A DNA stretch of 56,805 bases from Henriciella sp. (GTDB taxonomy: Bacteria; Pseudomonadota; Alphaproteobacteria; Caulobacterales; Hyphomonadaceae): assembly GCA_029238175.1 (NCBI GenBank), contig JAQWGO010000039.1, positions 1 to 56,805 on the forward strand, given 5' to 3'. Position numbers and translations under genes: made by a program. Under the pieces are notes generated by a model. It was not told where the DNA came from and did not search any database. It saw only the letters and a list, made by a program, of their open reading frames with translations. Positions 1 through 8,194 of this stretch are shown piece by piece (the first letter of the stretch is position 1; each line of letters starts with the position of its first letter).

Positions 1-571
1 CGAGATAGGATTGAGCGGTTTCGCGGTCAGGCTTTTCTACGAAAGTATCAAATTCGCGCACATTGCCGCTAATCTGTTCACCTTGGCGGATATAACCATA
101 ACCAGTATGCGGGCTGCGCGCAGAAATCCCGAACGTCGTTATCTTGCCTTGCGCCGCGACGGGCGCGGCTGCCGCGATAGCGGCCCGGAAACCGTCTGGG
201 TCAGCCATATGGTGATCTGATGGTAGGAGCAGCACGAGCGCATCGGGGTCTTCAATCATCAGAGCTGATATGGCTGCGACCACAGCCGTATTGCGTCCAA
301 ATGGCTCCAGAATAATCTTATCCGGCGCGAGGCCAATCTCGCCGAGGTCTTCAGCGATATGCGCTTCGAATGCCTGGCCGCCGATGACGGAAGGTGCAGC
401 GAAGGTTACATCATCGACGGTGCCAACCATACGAAGCGCGGTTTCCTGCAACATCGTTTTGTCGCTGGTGATGCGCTGAAACTGTTTTGGTCGAGAGCTT
501 TGCGATACAGGCCACAAGCGTGTGCCCATGCCGCCTGCCATGATTACGGGATAGACGGTAAGCTGCGTCAT
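1..571 (-). CDS. manC: Mannose-1-phosphate guanylyltransferase (ManC/CpsB type), 3' part cut by the window edge
   Basis: The reverse strand is open from the ATG at 571 to the window edge, giving about 190 N-terminal residues. They contain the nucleotidyl-transferase signature GGMGTRLWP (residues 13-21) followed by RPKQF (27-31), then EPFGRNTA, LPSDHHM and HTGYGYI, which together are typical of GDP-mannose pyrophosphorylases. The enzyme joins mannose-1-phosphate and GTP to make GDP-mannose in the cytoplasm. The missing C-terminal part means I cannot tell whether a cupin isomerase domain is fused. The divergent AGE-family isomerase at 1154 could supply the mannose phosphate precursor. The start is clear from the motif position, although the ribosome site (AAGGT about 10 bases upstream) is modest. 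Confidence 0.9.
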   Translation of the reverse strand, partial: MTQLTVYPVIMAGGMGTRLWPVSQSSRPKQFQRITSDKTMLQETALRMVGTVDDVTFAAPSVIGGQAFEAHIAEDLGEIGLAPDKIILEPFGRNTAVVAAISALMIEDPDALVLLLPSDHHMADPDGFRAAIAAAAPVAAQGKITTFGISARSPHTGYGYIRQGEQISGNVREFDTFVEKPDRETAQSYL

Positions 572-685
572 CTGGATCTACCTTTAGAGTCAGAGCTGAA
601 AGTGAGAAGCGGTTGGACTATGTCAGTCTTGTTTTGCTGTTCTGCCAAGGTTTCTGACGTGATGATATGATTGAGGCTTTGTAAA

Positions 686-709
686 GCAGAATACACTAAT
701 TTATTCTGC
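686..709. repeat. Perfect 8-bp inverted repeat, possible operator or hairpin
   Basis: GCAGAATA (686-693) and TATTCTGC (702-709) are exact reverse complements separated by 8 bases. No T-run follows on either strand, so it does not look like a terminator. It lies about 115 bp upstream of the manC start and is a plausible dimeric regulator site. No regulator can be named from sequence alone. Confidence 0.4.
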
Positions 710-1093
710 GATCGGTACGTATTCTGGGGGCGTTCCTGGAGATCGTCGTCGCGAAAGGATGGCATCATTCCGTTTGCTTTGACCTGCCACAATTTTTGGA
801 TTGAGAGGGATGTTCGGAACTTCCAAATTATCTTGAAAAGTGCCGACGAATCCAGTGCTGTGATATATAAGAATGACCTGAATTTGACTTCTATTTCTTA
901 ACACTTCCATCGTAGACCAGATTCCGCACGTGCCAATATCTTCCATTCTTTCAAAATCCTCATAGACTTGAACTCGTTGATAACTTCACAGGTCGGAACG
1001 TCAATTGCTGATGGTTCGTTTGCGGCGTTAGAAAGGTGGGGCGCGGGTTTATTATCTGGATATTCAAAGTATTTGAAGTTTGACGGAAAACAG

Positions 1094-1111
1094 GGCTTAA
1101 CTTGGCTTAAC
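1094..1111. promoter_or_regulatory. Direct repeat GGCTTAAC upstream of the AGE isomerase, CtrA-like
   Basis: GGCTTAAC occurs at 1094-1101 and again at 1104-1111. This places two TTAA blocks six bases apart, the second followed by C, 43 bp before the GTG start. The cell-cycle regulator CtrA of alphaproteobacteria recognises TTAA-N7-TTAA, so the spacing here is one base short. A CtrA-like or other response-regulator site is possible but unproven. Confidence 0.3.
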
Positions 1112-1153
1112 GCATGGTCTAGGCAGTATGTCCACTAGAGTGGGGGCCGGAAG

Positions 1154-2299
1154 GTGAGCGCACAACTAGTCGAGTTGAAACAGCGAGCCATGCTTGCTGA
1201 AAGCTGGCTCTATGAAGCATCTTTCCCTTTTTGGGCAGAGAGAGCTCGTCATTCAAAAACTGGATTCGTGGAAGCTGTTCGGCTGGATGGCTCATCGTTG
1301 CCTGCCGCTGGGAGTAGAGTCCGCGTTCAAGCGCGGCAGACTTATAGTTTTGCGTTGGCAGCAAGTCTTGGTTGGAAATCAAAGCAAGCGCGGGACTTAG
1401 TTGACGACGGCGTTGATGCTTTGGTGCACAATTGTCGGCGCGCTGACGGACTGTACGGGAAGGTGTTGGATCATGATGGCGGGCTGCTTGATGATGCGGC
1501 CCAGCTATATGATACAGCTTTCGCCCTGCTTGCATTTGCAACGACCGAGAAGCAGTTTCCTGGCGCGGCGAGCGCGCCACTAGCGTCAGTTATTGCTGCA
1601 ATTGAGGCACATCTTCGCCGACCAGCGCACGAGGAAGGGTTTGCTGAGACTCTGCCTAAGCCAGATAGCCGAAATCAAAACCCTCACATGCACTTGTTTG
1701 AGGCAAGTCTTGCGAGCTTTGAGCTTGATCATGCTCAATCTGAGCTCAGTCGCGTGCGCGAGATTGAGCAGCTTATGGAACAACGCTTCTTTGATCGGTC
1801 TGTAAAAGGGCTGCGAGAATTATTCGCTGCGGATTGGGGAGCTCACCCAGCAGACCATTTTGAGGTTGGGCATCAATATGAGTGGGTTTGGTTGCTCGAT
1901 AAGCGCATGCGCCTAAATGGATCGCCCGCATCAACCACGATGAATTTACTTTATAAGAAGGCCGTTAGCCTGACAGGTCCGGATGGAGAGATTTATCTTT
2001 CCCACAATCATGACGGATCGCTGAAGAGTGGTTCGCAAAGGTGCTGGGGGCTGACCGAAGCTTTGAAGGCACACTTGGTTCAGTTCGCCCGCGGTGATGT
2101 TCATGCAGGTCAACGCGCAATCGCCGCGTTTGACCGACTGTGGTCGATGCATATTGCGCCAGCGGTTGAGGGTGGTTGGATCGACCAATATGATCAGGAT
2201 GGTAACGCAGTTTCGAAAGATATTCCTGCCTCAACTGGCTATCATATTTATCTGGCATTTGCTGAGCTCCAGCGCGTCGTAGATCAACTTAGCCTGTAG
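1154..2299 (+). CDS. AGE family epimerase/isomerase, likely mannose-6-phosphate isomerase type
   Basis: The product of about 381 residues has the length and motifs of the N-acylglucosamine 2-epimerase (AGE) alpha/alpha-barrel family. An RQTYSFALA block is near residue 60, the NPHMHLFEA block with its conserved histidines near 175-183, and GHQYEW near 238. Alphaproteobacterial members beside manC usually interconvert mannose- and fructose-6-phosphate, which fits the divergent GDP-mannose pyrophosphorylase. An N-acylglucosamine epimerase role remains possible. The GTG at 1154 is preceded immediately by GGAAG, which is too close to be a good ribosome site. The ATG at 1190 (sequence MLAESWL) is an alternative start. 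The 3' end overlaps the convergent VOC gene by 11 bp. Confidence 0.82.
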   Translation: MSAQLVELKQRAMLAESWLYEASFPFWAERARHSKTGFVEAVRLDGSSLPAAGSRVRVQARQTYSFALAASLGWKSKQARDLVDDGVDALVHNCRRADGLYGKVLDHDGGLLDDAAQLYDTAFALLAFATTEKQFPGAASAPLASVIAAIEAHLRRPAHEEGFAETLPKPDSRNQNPHMHLFEASLASFELDHAQSELSRVREIEQLMEQRFFDRSVKGLRELFAADWGAHPADHFEVGHQYEWVWLLDKRMRLNGSPASTTMNLLYKKAVSLTGPDGEIYLSHNHDGSLKSGSQRCWGLTEALKAHLVQFARGDVHAGQRAIAAFDRLWSMHIAPAVEGGWIDQYDQDGNAVSKDIPASTGYHIYLAFAELQRVVDQLSL

Positions 2300-2822
2300 A
2301 TTTGGCTTCCCACATATTCATATAGACGGGCGGCGGCGAGGGTTTGAACTCTGTCTCATCTAGGGCGGCTAGGGCGCGTTCCCTGTCGGTGCCTGTGAAC
2401 TCACCCGTCGTGACACAGAATTCGACGCCATTACCGTTTGGGTCAGTCGTATAGATGGAGTGGCACCAATTATGATCGATTTCAAAAACGTTGAGACCAG
2501 CTTCGCGCCACTTTTCACGCCATTGCACGAGATCTTCCTTGGTATCGACTGAGAAAGAGAAGTGATTGGTCAGTGTGGGTAGATTGGCGGCCTTGTTCAG
2601 GTCGTAAATGTGCTCATCCTGTTTTGCGGTGTCGTGCAGCTCCCAGAATGCTATAAATTTGCTGTCATCATTATCCATCCGGTAAAAGAAGTGTTTGCCC
2701 CAGCCGCCCCCGGCGACCGGCGCAACTTCGACTTTAACCAGTTCAAAGCCCATAATGCCTTCGTAAAAAGCGTGGGTGGCTTTCATGTCTTTGGCCGCAA
2801 GGGCGAGGTGGTGGTAGGCCAT
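2289..2822 (-). CDS. VOC family (glyoxalase/dioxygenase-like) protein
   Basis: This is a 177-residue protein that begins MAYHHLALAAKDM and carries one vicinal-oxygen-chelate domain with paired beta-alpha-beta-beta-beta units. Putative metal ligands are the early His (HHLAL), the central His (TNHFSF) and Glu in DPNGNGVEF. Its start lies one base after the stop of the upstream gene (TAA-T-ATG), so the two are certainly co-transcribed and probably translationally coupled. The family includes glyoxalase I, ring-cleaving dioxygenases and resistance proteins; the substrate cannot be read from sequence. Pairing with a carboxymuconolactone-decarboxylase-like gene hints at a small detoxification or ring-metabolite role (inference). 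Confidence 0.8.
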   Translation of the reverse strand: MAYHHLALAAKDMKATHAFYEGIMGFELVKVEVAPVAGGGWGKHFFYRMDNDDSKFIAFWELHDTAKQDEHIYDLNKAANLPTLTNHFSFSVDTKEDLVQWREKWREAGLNVFEIDHNWCHSIYTTDPNGNGVEFCVTTGEFTGTDRERALAALDETEFKPSPPPVYMNMWEAKSTG

Positions 2823-2823
2823 A

Positions 2824-3465
2824 TTAGGTATCCTTCTTATCGACCATGGACATGACGTCCTGATCTGAAGCTTTTGGGGCGGCGATTTCAACGATAGGGT
2901 CAGGGCGGTCATCATATTCTAACCTAAGCGCCCGGCTCATCACAGCATGCATCATATAAGTGCAGGTGACATAGGTGAGCTCTAGAATTTCTTCGTCCGA
3001 TAGGTTTGCTTTTAGCGTTTCAAAAATGCCGTCCGGCACACGACCGCGTTCGAGAACAAGTGCGTCTGTGTAAGCTAAGACCGCGCGCTCAATTGGGCTG
3101 AAACAGTCTGCAACCGCCCAATGCGGGATCGCCGTAATTTGATCTTCGGTTAGGCCAACGTCGCGGCTGGCTTTGCAGTGCTGTGAGAATACGAATTGCG
3201 AGCCGACCGCATAACCAGCCCGCGTTTGTCCTAGCTCCCGCAGTTTCGGGTCGAGTTTGCGTTCAGGTGAGCGATAGAATTGAAAGCCCTCTGTTGTATG
3301 CTTGAAGGCATCGGGGACGATATTGAAAACGGTCCACCAATTGCCTGGCGTGCCGGTTGCGGTGCCCGGGTCCGTTATCGGGTTGCGGTCGCCAAATAGA
3401 AGCTTGAATATCTGATTGGCGTAGGGGTTTTCAGCTTCCGGTCCGGCTTGTTTCAGGCGTGGCAT
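2824..3465 (-). CDS. Carboxymuconolactone decarboxylase (CMD) family protein
   Basis: The gene encodes 213 residues from an ATG at 3465 preceded by a strong GGAGGGAC ribosome site. The central helical region GQTRAGYAVGSQFVFSQHCKASRDVGL matches the CMD/AhpD fold, in which this stretch carries the active site. The redox Cys-x-x-Cys pair of true AhpD is absent; only a single Cys is present in QHCKAS. It therefore resembles the decarboxylase-like subgroup rather than the alkylhydroperoxidase one. It is the first gene of a two-gene operon with the VOC protein. Substrate is unknown. Confidence 0.8.
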   Translation of the reverse strand: MPRLKQAGPEAENPYANQIFKLLFGDRNPITDPGTATGTPGNWWTVFNIVPDAFKHTTEGFQFYRSPERKLDPKLRELGQTRAGYAVGSQFVFSQHCKASRDVGLTEDQITAIPHWAVADCFSPIERAVLAYTDALVLERGRVPDGIFETLKANLSDEEILELTYVTCTYMMHAVMSRALRLEYDDRPDPIVEIAAPKASDQDVMSMVDKKDT

Positions 3466-3612
3466 GTTTCGTCCCTCCGTGGATAAATTGATTATTGGTG
3501 GGATTTTTGGGCTGTCAAACATGCCGTCGGGGATGAAAGGTCATGCAGTTGTGAGCGCGTTGAGTGTGATGGCCACTGTCTTGAGCCTGCCGCGCATGTC
3601 ATATTGCAGGCG

Positions 3613-4167
3613 ATGACGTTCCTCAGGTTTCTTCTTCTGTCGCTTGCTATCGTGTCTGCGGTTAGCCCCGCTCTTGCTGATGCAGCTAAGCTTGCGGCGC
3701 TTGAGGATAGGCTTGAGCGGCGTTTCGACGATGTGGTGCATCTGACCCTTGATGAGCTCGCTCTGATGCAAATTGATGCTAGGGCGGCGCCCATACTGAT
3801 CGATGTTCGGCCTGAGCGTGAGTTTGCGGTGAGCCATTTGGAGGGCGCGATTAGGATTGCGCCCAATGCGACCGCTAAAGAGGTTGAGGACGCCCTTGAA
3901 GTGATTGCTGTCAGACGGCCGGTCGTTTTCTATTGCTCCCTTGGGTATCGCTCTTCACGTTTGGCAGAGCGCGCCCGAGAGCGTTTGTCGAATGCAGGCA
4001 TAGACGAAATATACAATTTGCGCGGCGGGGTATTCGCTTGGCACAATGAGAGCTGGCCGTTGGTGAATCAGGATGGGGCCACGGATTATGTGCATCCCTA
4101 TGATCGTTGGCGGCGGAAATACATTGTCCGCAAAGCGCTTATTTCCTCCAAGCCAAAAGGCCGTTAG
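3613..4167 (+). CDS. Exported rhodanese-domain protein
   Basis: The product has 184 residues with an N-terminal signal peptide (hydrophobic FLRFLLLSLAIVSAV, cleavage near ALADAA). A single rhodanese domain follows, with DVRPEREFAVSHLEGA and the active-site loop CSLGYRS at 108-114. The loop Cys is present, so sulfur or thiol transfer in the periplasm is possible. A TTG three codons earlier also opens the frame, but ATG at 3613 gives a normal signal peptide. No neighbour suggests a pathway. It is monocistronic: the divergent CMD operon lies upstream and rplU, with its own leader, downstream. Confidence 0.85.
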   Translation: MTFLRFLLLSLAIVSAVSPALADAAKLAALEDRLERRFDDVVHLTLDELALMQIDARAAPILIDVRPEREFAVSHLEGAIRIAPNATAKEVEDALEVIAVRRPVVFYCSLGYRSSRLAERARERLSNAGIDEIYNLRGGVFAWHNESWPLVNQDGATDYVHPYDRWRRKYIVRKALISSKPKGR

Positions 4168-4354
4168 ACTGAACAAAGTGGCAGATATTCGGGGGTTGGA
4201 CCTCAGTCTGGCAATGAAACTGTTCTAACCCTGCATTTCATGCCGTTTTGGGTTTGACTCGTAACCCTGTTTGGTGTTTACCCCCGCCTTCATGTCCGCG
4301 CCTGATTAGGCAGCGGCCTAAGGTTTATTTTTCGAGTTCCGGAAGGACGTGCGC

Positions 4355-4993
4355 ATGTTCGCGGTCATTAAGACAGGTGGCAAACAGTATAAAGTTGCCG
4401 AAGGTGATGAAATCATCATCGAAAAGCTAGCTGTTGAAGCTGGTAAGAATGTTACTTTTGAAGACGTCCTAATGCTGGGCGACGGCAAGACAGTGACTGT
4501 TGGTGAGCCAATGGTTTCTGGCGCGTCTGTCGTTGGTACAGTGTCTGAGCACCGCAAGGGTGACAAAGTCCTGATTATGAAGAAGCGTCAGCGTAATACG
4601 TACCGACGCAAAAAAGGTCACCGCCAGCACGAGATGGTTGTGACGATTGATTCTATTCTAGCTGACGGCAAAAAAGCGCCAGCTAAGAAGGCTGCTGCTA
4701 AGAAGGCCGCGCCAAAGACAACAGATGCTCCTAAAGCAGAAGCCAAAACAGAAGCGCCTAAGAAGGCCGCTCCTAAAAAGGCTGCCGCTAAAGCAGAGCC
4801 TGATGATCTGACAGTGATGAAGGGCCTCGGCAAAGTGTTTGCTGAAAAGCTGAACGCTGAAGGTATTACAACATATGCGCAAATCGCAAAGATGAGCGCT
4901 AAGGCTGTTGCCGATCTCGAAGAGAAAATAGGCGCGGTTGGTAAGTTTGAGAAAAATGACTGGGTTGCCCAGGCTAAAGATCTCGCGAAATAG
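4355..4993 (+). CDS. rplU: 50S ribosomal protein L21 with long C-terminal extension
   Basis: Residues 1 to about 103 are a complete L21 (start MFAVIKTGGKQYKV, ending with RRKKGHRQ and the following strand). A GGAAGGA ribosome site at 4341-4347 supports the ATG at 4355 over the GTG two codons upstream. About 110 extra residues follow: first a flexible Ala/Lys/Pro stretch (repeats such as KKAAPKKAAAK), then a small helix-hairpin-helix-like domain (VMKGLGKVFAEKLNAEGI) to the end. Standard L21 is about 103 residues. Extended L21 proteins are known in alphaproteobacteria, so this is a lineage trait and not a fusion artefact. It is co-transcribed with rpmA, 43 bp downstream. Confidence 0.97.
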   Translation: MFAVIKTGGKQYKVAEGDEIIIEKLAVEAGKNVTFEDVLMLGDGKTVTVGEPMVSGASVVGTVSEHRKGDKVLIMKKRQRNTYRRKKGHRQHEMVVTIDSILADGKKAPAKKAAAKKAAPKTTDAPKAEAKTEAPKKAAPKKAAAKAEPDDLTVMKGLGKVFAEKLNAEGITTYAQIAKMSAKAVADLEEKIGAVGKFEKNDWVAQAKDLAK

Positions 4994-5036
4994 GCATTAT
5001 TCGGCGATAAGCTGAGTTTAAAAATGGAGACCGAGT

Positions 5037-5306
5037 ATGGCTCATAAAAAATCAGGTGGTTCGTCGAAGAACGGTCGCGATTCAAATCCTAAGTATCTCG
5101 GCGTGAAAAAGTACGGCGGCGAGCACGTTGTTCCTGGCAACATCATCAAGCGCCAGCGCGGCACGAAAACATATCCGGGCCGCGGCGTTGGCATGGGTAA
5201 AGATCACACGCTCTTCGCTTTGATCGAAGGCAAGGTTGAGTTCATCAATAAGCGCGACAACCGTCAGTATGTGACAGTTGCACCGCTCGCTGAAGCTGCT
5301 GAATAA
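5037..5306 (+). CDS. rpmA: 50S ribosomal protein L27
   Basis: The 89-residue protein begins [16 protein letters not shown], the conserved N-terminus that reaches the peptidyl-transferase centre. It continues with [21 protein letters not shown] and [13 protein letters not shown], all diagnostic of L27. The ribosome site is AAAATGGAGA just upstream of the ATG. It is the second gene of the rplU-rpmA operon, which ends at the terminator at 5354-5380. Confidence 0.98.
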   Translation: MAHKKSGGSSKNGRDSNPKYLGVKKYGGEHVVPGNIIKRQRGTKTYPGRGVGMGKDHTLFALIEGKVEFINKRDNRQYVTVAPLAEAAE

Positions 5307-5353
5307 GCCGGGCTGACCAAGGTCGCCCAAGGGGTGACCGAAAAGTTCTCAAG

Positions 5354-5380
5354 GGGAGGCAGGTCACTGCCTCCCTTTTT
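5354..5380 (+). terminator. Rho-independent terminator of rplU-rpmA
   Basis: A perfect 9-bp stem is formed by GGGAGGCAG (5354-5362) and CTGCCTCCC (5367-5375), with a four-base loop GTCA. A T-run (TTTTTATTT) follows directly. It lies 48 bp after the rpmA stop and 34 bp before the acetyltransferase start. Confidence 0.93.
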
Positions 5381-5413
5381 ATTTGCCTTCCCTTGAACCT
5401 ATTGGAGGTTTCA

Positions 5414-5971
5414 ATGGCTGACCCTGTACTCTTGATGACTGAGCGGTTGGTGCTACGGGCACCGCAACCGCGTGATGCAGCACAAATTACTGACCGTATC
5501 GGAGTAAAGGATGTGGCCTGGAACCTTGGACGGGCACCTTACCCTTATGCTTTGAAGGATGCTGAAGACTTTATCGTTCGCGCCAATAAGGGCTGGGCAG
5601 ATAATTCGTCATGCGTCTTTATGCTTGAACACCCAAAGGATGGGGTAATCGGCTGTACGGGCCTTGATCGCCACGGCGAAAAATATTGGGAGATTGGCTA
5701 CTGGGTTGGGAAGCCTTGGTGGGGGCAGGGGTTTGTCACCGAGTCTGCGATAGCGGTTATGAATTGGGCCCAAGAAGAAATGGGCTATTCAGAATTCGTG
5801 TCAGGCCATTTCACCGATAACCCAGCATCTGGCAAAGTGTTGAAGAAGTTAGGGTTTGAACCAGTTGGAACCGTTGAGCATATGGGCGCAGCAAGAGGTG
5901 TTTTGACGCCTGCATTGCGCTATACAAAGGGCGTACCCGCCGAAATCGCCTTGCAGACCGCCACACATTAG
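5414..5971 (+). CDS. GNAT family N-acetyltransferase (RimJ/RimL-like)
   Basis: The product is 185 residues, with ATG at 5414 preceded by TTGGAGG. It starts with the [14 protein letters not shown] block typical of the RimJ/RimL/YdaF branch of GNAT enzymes. The acetyl-CoA site is seen in the [15 protein letters not shown] region (about 102-116), and a late block [17 protein letters not shown] closes the fold. Members acetylate N-terminal amines of ribosomal proteins or small amines. Position between ribosomal protein genes and obgE is suggestive of a translation link but not proof. Confidence 0.88.
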   Translation: MADPVLLMTERLVLRAPQPRDAAQITDRIGVKDVAWNLGRAPYPYALKDAEDFIVRANKGWADNSSCVFMLEHPKDGVIGCTGLDRHGEKYWEIGYWVGKPWWGQGFVTESAIAVMNWAQEEMGYSEFVSGHFTDNPASGKVLKKLGFEPVGTVEHMGAARGVLTPALRYTKGVPAEIALQTATH

Positions 5972-5985
5972 CGGAAAGAGAGCTT

Positions 5986-7029
5986 ATGAAATTTCTCGAT
6001 GAAGCCAAAGTCTATGTCCAAGCTGGCCATGGTGGGAACGGATGCGCTGCATTCCGGCGCGAAGCCTATGTTGAATTTGGTGGGCCAGATGGCGGCGATG
6101 GTGGCCGTGGCGGCCATGTCTACATCGAAGCGGTTGATGGCCTGAACACGCTCATCGATTTCCGTTATCAGCAACACCATAAGGCTGAGCGCGGCGGTCA
6201 CGGCATGGGCAAACAACGCCATGGCCGAACAGGCGAAGACAAGATTCTGAAAGTACCTGTCGGAACACAGATCTTCGAAGAAGACCGCGAGACGATGCTC
6301 GCCGACCTCACTGAAGTTGGTCAGCGCATTCAGGTGGCGCAGGGCGGGAATGGCGGCTGGGGCAACCTGCGGTTTAAAACGTCTACGAACCGCGCTCCGC
6401 GCCGCGCGAATAAAGGTGAAGAAGGCCAAGAGTTTACGCTCTGGCTGCGCATGAAGCTTATTGCAGATGCCGGCCTATTGGGCCTTCCGAATGCTGGTAA
6501 ATCGACATTCTTGAGCCGCGCCACCGCTGCAAAGCCAAAGATTGCGGATTATCCGTTTACGACATTGCACCCAGGTCTTGGGATCGTTGATCTTGGCACC
6601 AGCACGCGGTTTGTGCTTGCAGATATTCCCGGCCTTGTGGAAGGCGCTGCAGAAGGTATCGGCCTTGGCCACACGTTCCTCGGCCACGTTGAGCGTTGTA
6701 AAGTGTTGCTTCATTTGATCGACTGTACGCAGGATGATCCAGACGAAGCCTATCGCACTATTCGTGGTGAGCTTGAGGCCTATGGCGGTGAGCTTGCCGA
6801 AAAACCTGAAATCGTTGCGCTTTCAAAAGTCGATGTTCTTAGCCCAGATATGGTTGATGAGCAGGCGAAAATCTTGAAGAAAGCCTGCGGACAAGAACCT
6901 CTGCGTCTGTCGGCTGTGGCGAATATTGGTGTGAAGCAGGCGCTAGGCCAAATGGCGCGGGCGCTGGGGCAGATCGTCGAAGATGACGACGAGTTTGAAG
7001 AAGACGAGGGCTGGAGCCCACTAGGATGA
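5986..7029 (+). CDS. obgE: GTPase Obg (CgtA), ribosome assembly
   Basis: This 347-residue protein opens with the glycine-rich Obg domain ([20 protein letters not shown] and repeated GGDGG/GGRGG segments). A GTPase domain follows, with the P-loop GLPNAGKST near residue 166, DIPG near 213 and SKVD near 281. It then ends in a short acidic tail. Obg binds the 50S subunit and links ribosome maturation to growth state. The rplU-rpmA-(acetyltransferase)-obgE-proB order is common in proteobacteria. A GGAAAGAGAG ribosome site precedes the ATG. Its last bases overlap the proB start (ATGA). Confidence 0.98.
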   Translation: MKFLDEAKVYVQAGHGGNGCAAFRREAYVEFGGPDGGDGGRGGHVYIEAVDGLNTLIDFRYQQHHKAERGGHGMGKQRHGRTGEDKILKVPVGTQIFEEDRETMLADLTEVGQRIQVAQGGNGGWGNLRFKTSTNRAPRRANKGEEGQEFTLWLRMKLIADAGLLGLPNAGKSTFLSRATAAKPKIADYPFTTLHPGLGIVDLGTSTRFVLADIPGLVEGAAEGIGLGHTFLGHVERCKVLLHLIDCTQDDPDEAYRTIRGELEAYGGELAEKPEIVALSKVDVLSPDMVDEQAKILKKACGQEPLRLSAVANIGVKQALGQMARALGQIVEDDDEFEEDEGWSPLG

Positions 7030-8156
7030 CCCAAATAGGGGCCTCTTCTCCCCTTGCATCTGCAAAGCGCGTTGTTGTCAAAATAGGTTCAGCGCTGGTT
7101 GCAGATAATGGTCAGGCCAGACAAGATTGGCTTGATCGTCTAGCAAGCGATATCGCCTTTCGCAGATCAACCGGGCAAGAAGTTGTGCTTGTATCATCCG
7201 GCGCGATTGCGCTTGGTCGCGGGCTTTTGAGCGCTGATCGTCCGCGAAAACTTGAGGAAAAACAAGCTGCTGCGGCGCTTGGGCAGCCGCTTTTAATGGC
7301 GGCGCTAGGACAGGCATTCGCGCCGCACAATATCTGTGTGGCGCAATCACTTTTGACGCTAGATGACACGGAAACACGCCGGCGTTGGCTAAATGCGCGT
7401 GCGACGCTTGAGACATTATTGGCCGCTGGCGCATTGCCGGTGATCAATGAGAATGACTCGGTAGCGACGGATGAAATCCGTTATGGTGACAATGACCGTT
7501 TGGCAGCGCGCGTGGCGCAGATGATTAGTGCTGACGTGCTTATCCTTCTATCGGATATCGATGGTCTCTATTCGTCTGATCCACGAACTGATTCTGACGC
7601 CGTCCATATTCCCGAACTGACAGAGTTAAACGAGGCTCATGATGCGATGGCGGGTGATAGCAATATTGCGTCAGATGTAGGATCAGGTGGCATGCGCACG
7701 AAATTGGCCGCCGCAAGAATTGCATGGAGCGCTGGGTGTGCAACAGCCATTACCATTGGTGATCGCCAGAAGCCGCTGCAAGCGCTTTTAGACGGCGATA
7801 AGGCCACTTGGATTATCCCAGCTTTGACGCCTGACAAAGCCCGTGAAAGTTGGCTGCGCGGGCATTTGACCCCTGAAGGCAGTGTTATCGTTGATGCAGG
7901 TGCGGCGCGCGCTTTGTTGAGTGGCTCCAGCTTGCTTCCCGTGGGCGTTTCTAGTGTGGAAGGGCGGTTCCCGCGCGGCGCTGCTGTCGCGGTTAAAAGC
8001 CCAGACGGTGTGACCATTGCCAAAGGTGTCACTGCTTATAGCTCTGATGACATTGAGCGTATTGCGGGCCTTCAAACGGATGCCGTTGAGGCCACACTCG
8101 GCTATCGCGGACGCCCCGCAATCGTTCATAGAGATGATCTTGTCCTTGAGGGCTAG
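7026..8156 (+). CDS. proB: Glutamate 5-kinase
   Basis: The protein has 376 residues with an amino-acid kinase domain: [34 protein letters not shown] and [14 protein letters not shown]-terminal PUA domain starts near residue 280 ([13 protein letters not shown] and [13 protein letters not shown]). It phosphorylates glutamate as the first step of proline synthesis in the cytoplasm. The start codon overlaps the obgE stop as ATGA, indicating translational coupling. proA is not in the window. The opposite process, proline breakdown by PutA, is encoded at 49346. Confidence 0.97.
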   Translation: MTQIGASSPLASAKRVVVKIGSALVADNGQARQDWLDRLASDIAFRRSTGQEVVLVSSGAIALGRGLLSADRPRKLEEKQAAAALGQPLLMAALGQAFAPHNICVAQSLLTLDDTETRRRWLNARATLETLLAAGALPVINENDSVATDEIRYGDNDRLAARVAQMISADVLILLSDIDGLYSSDPRTDSDAVHIPELTELNEAHDAMAGDSNIASDVGSGGMRTKLAAARIAWSAGCATAITIGDRQKPLQALLDGDKATWIIPALTPDKARESWLRGHLTPEGSVIVDAGAARALLSGSSLLPVGVSSVEGRFPRGAAVAVKSPDGVTIAKGVTAYSSDDIERIAGLQTDAVEATLGYRGRPAIVHRDDLVLEG

Positions 8157-8194
8157 CAGTTGACACTGGCCCAGAATTTCGGGCCATAGATGGC

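Larger units (their letters stand above)
572..1153. other. Long divergent intergenic region between manC and the AGE isomerase
   Basis: This is the longest non-coding stretch in the window, 582 bp. It is visibly more AT-rich than the flanking genes and should hold both divergent promoters. Short open frames on both strands between about 570 and 950 have no ribosome sites, no recognisable motifs and no matching composition, so I do not call genes there. Two structured elements are listed separately: a perfect inverted repeat at 686-709 and a direct repeat at 1094-1111. I see no tRNA, riboswitch or convincing rho-independent terminator. Confidence 0.6.

Noticed and set aside
568-946. Short open frames on both strands between manC and the AGE gene
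   Set aside because: No ribosome sites, no recognisable domains, and composition unlike the neighbouring genes; treated as non-coding.
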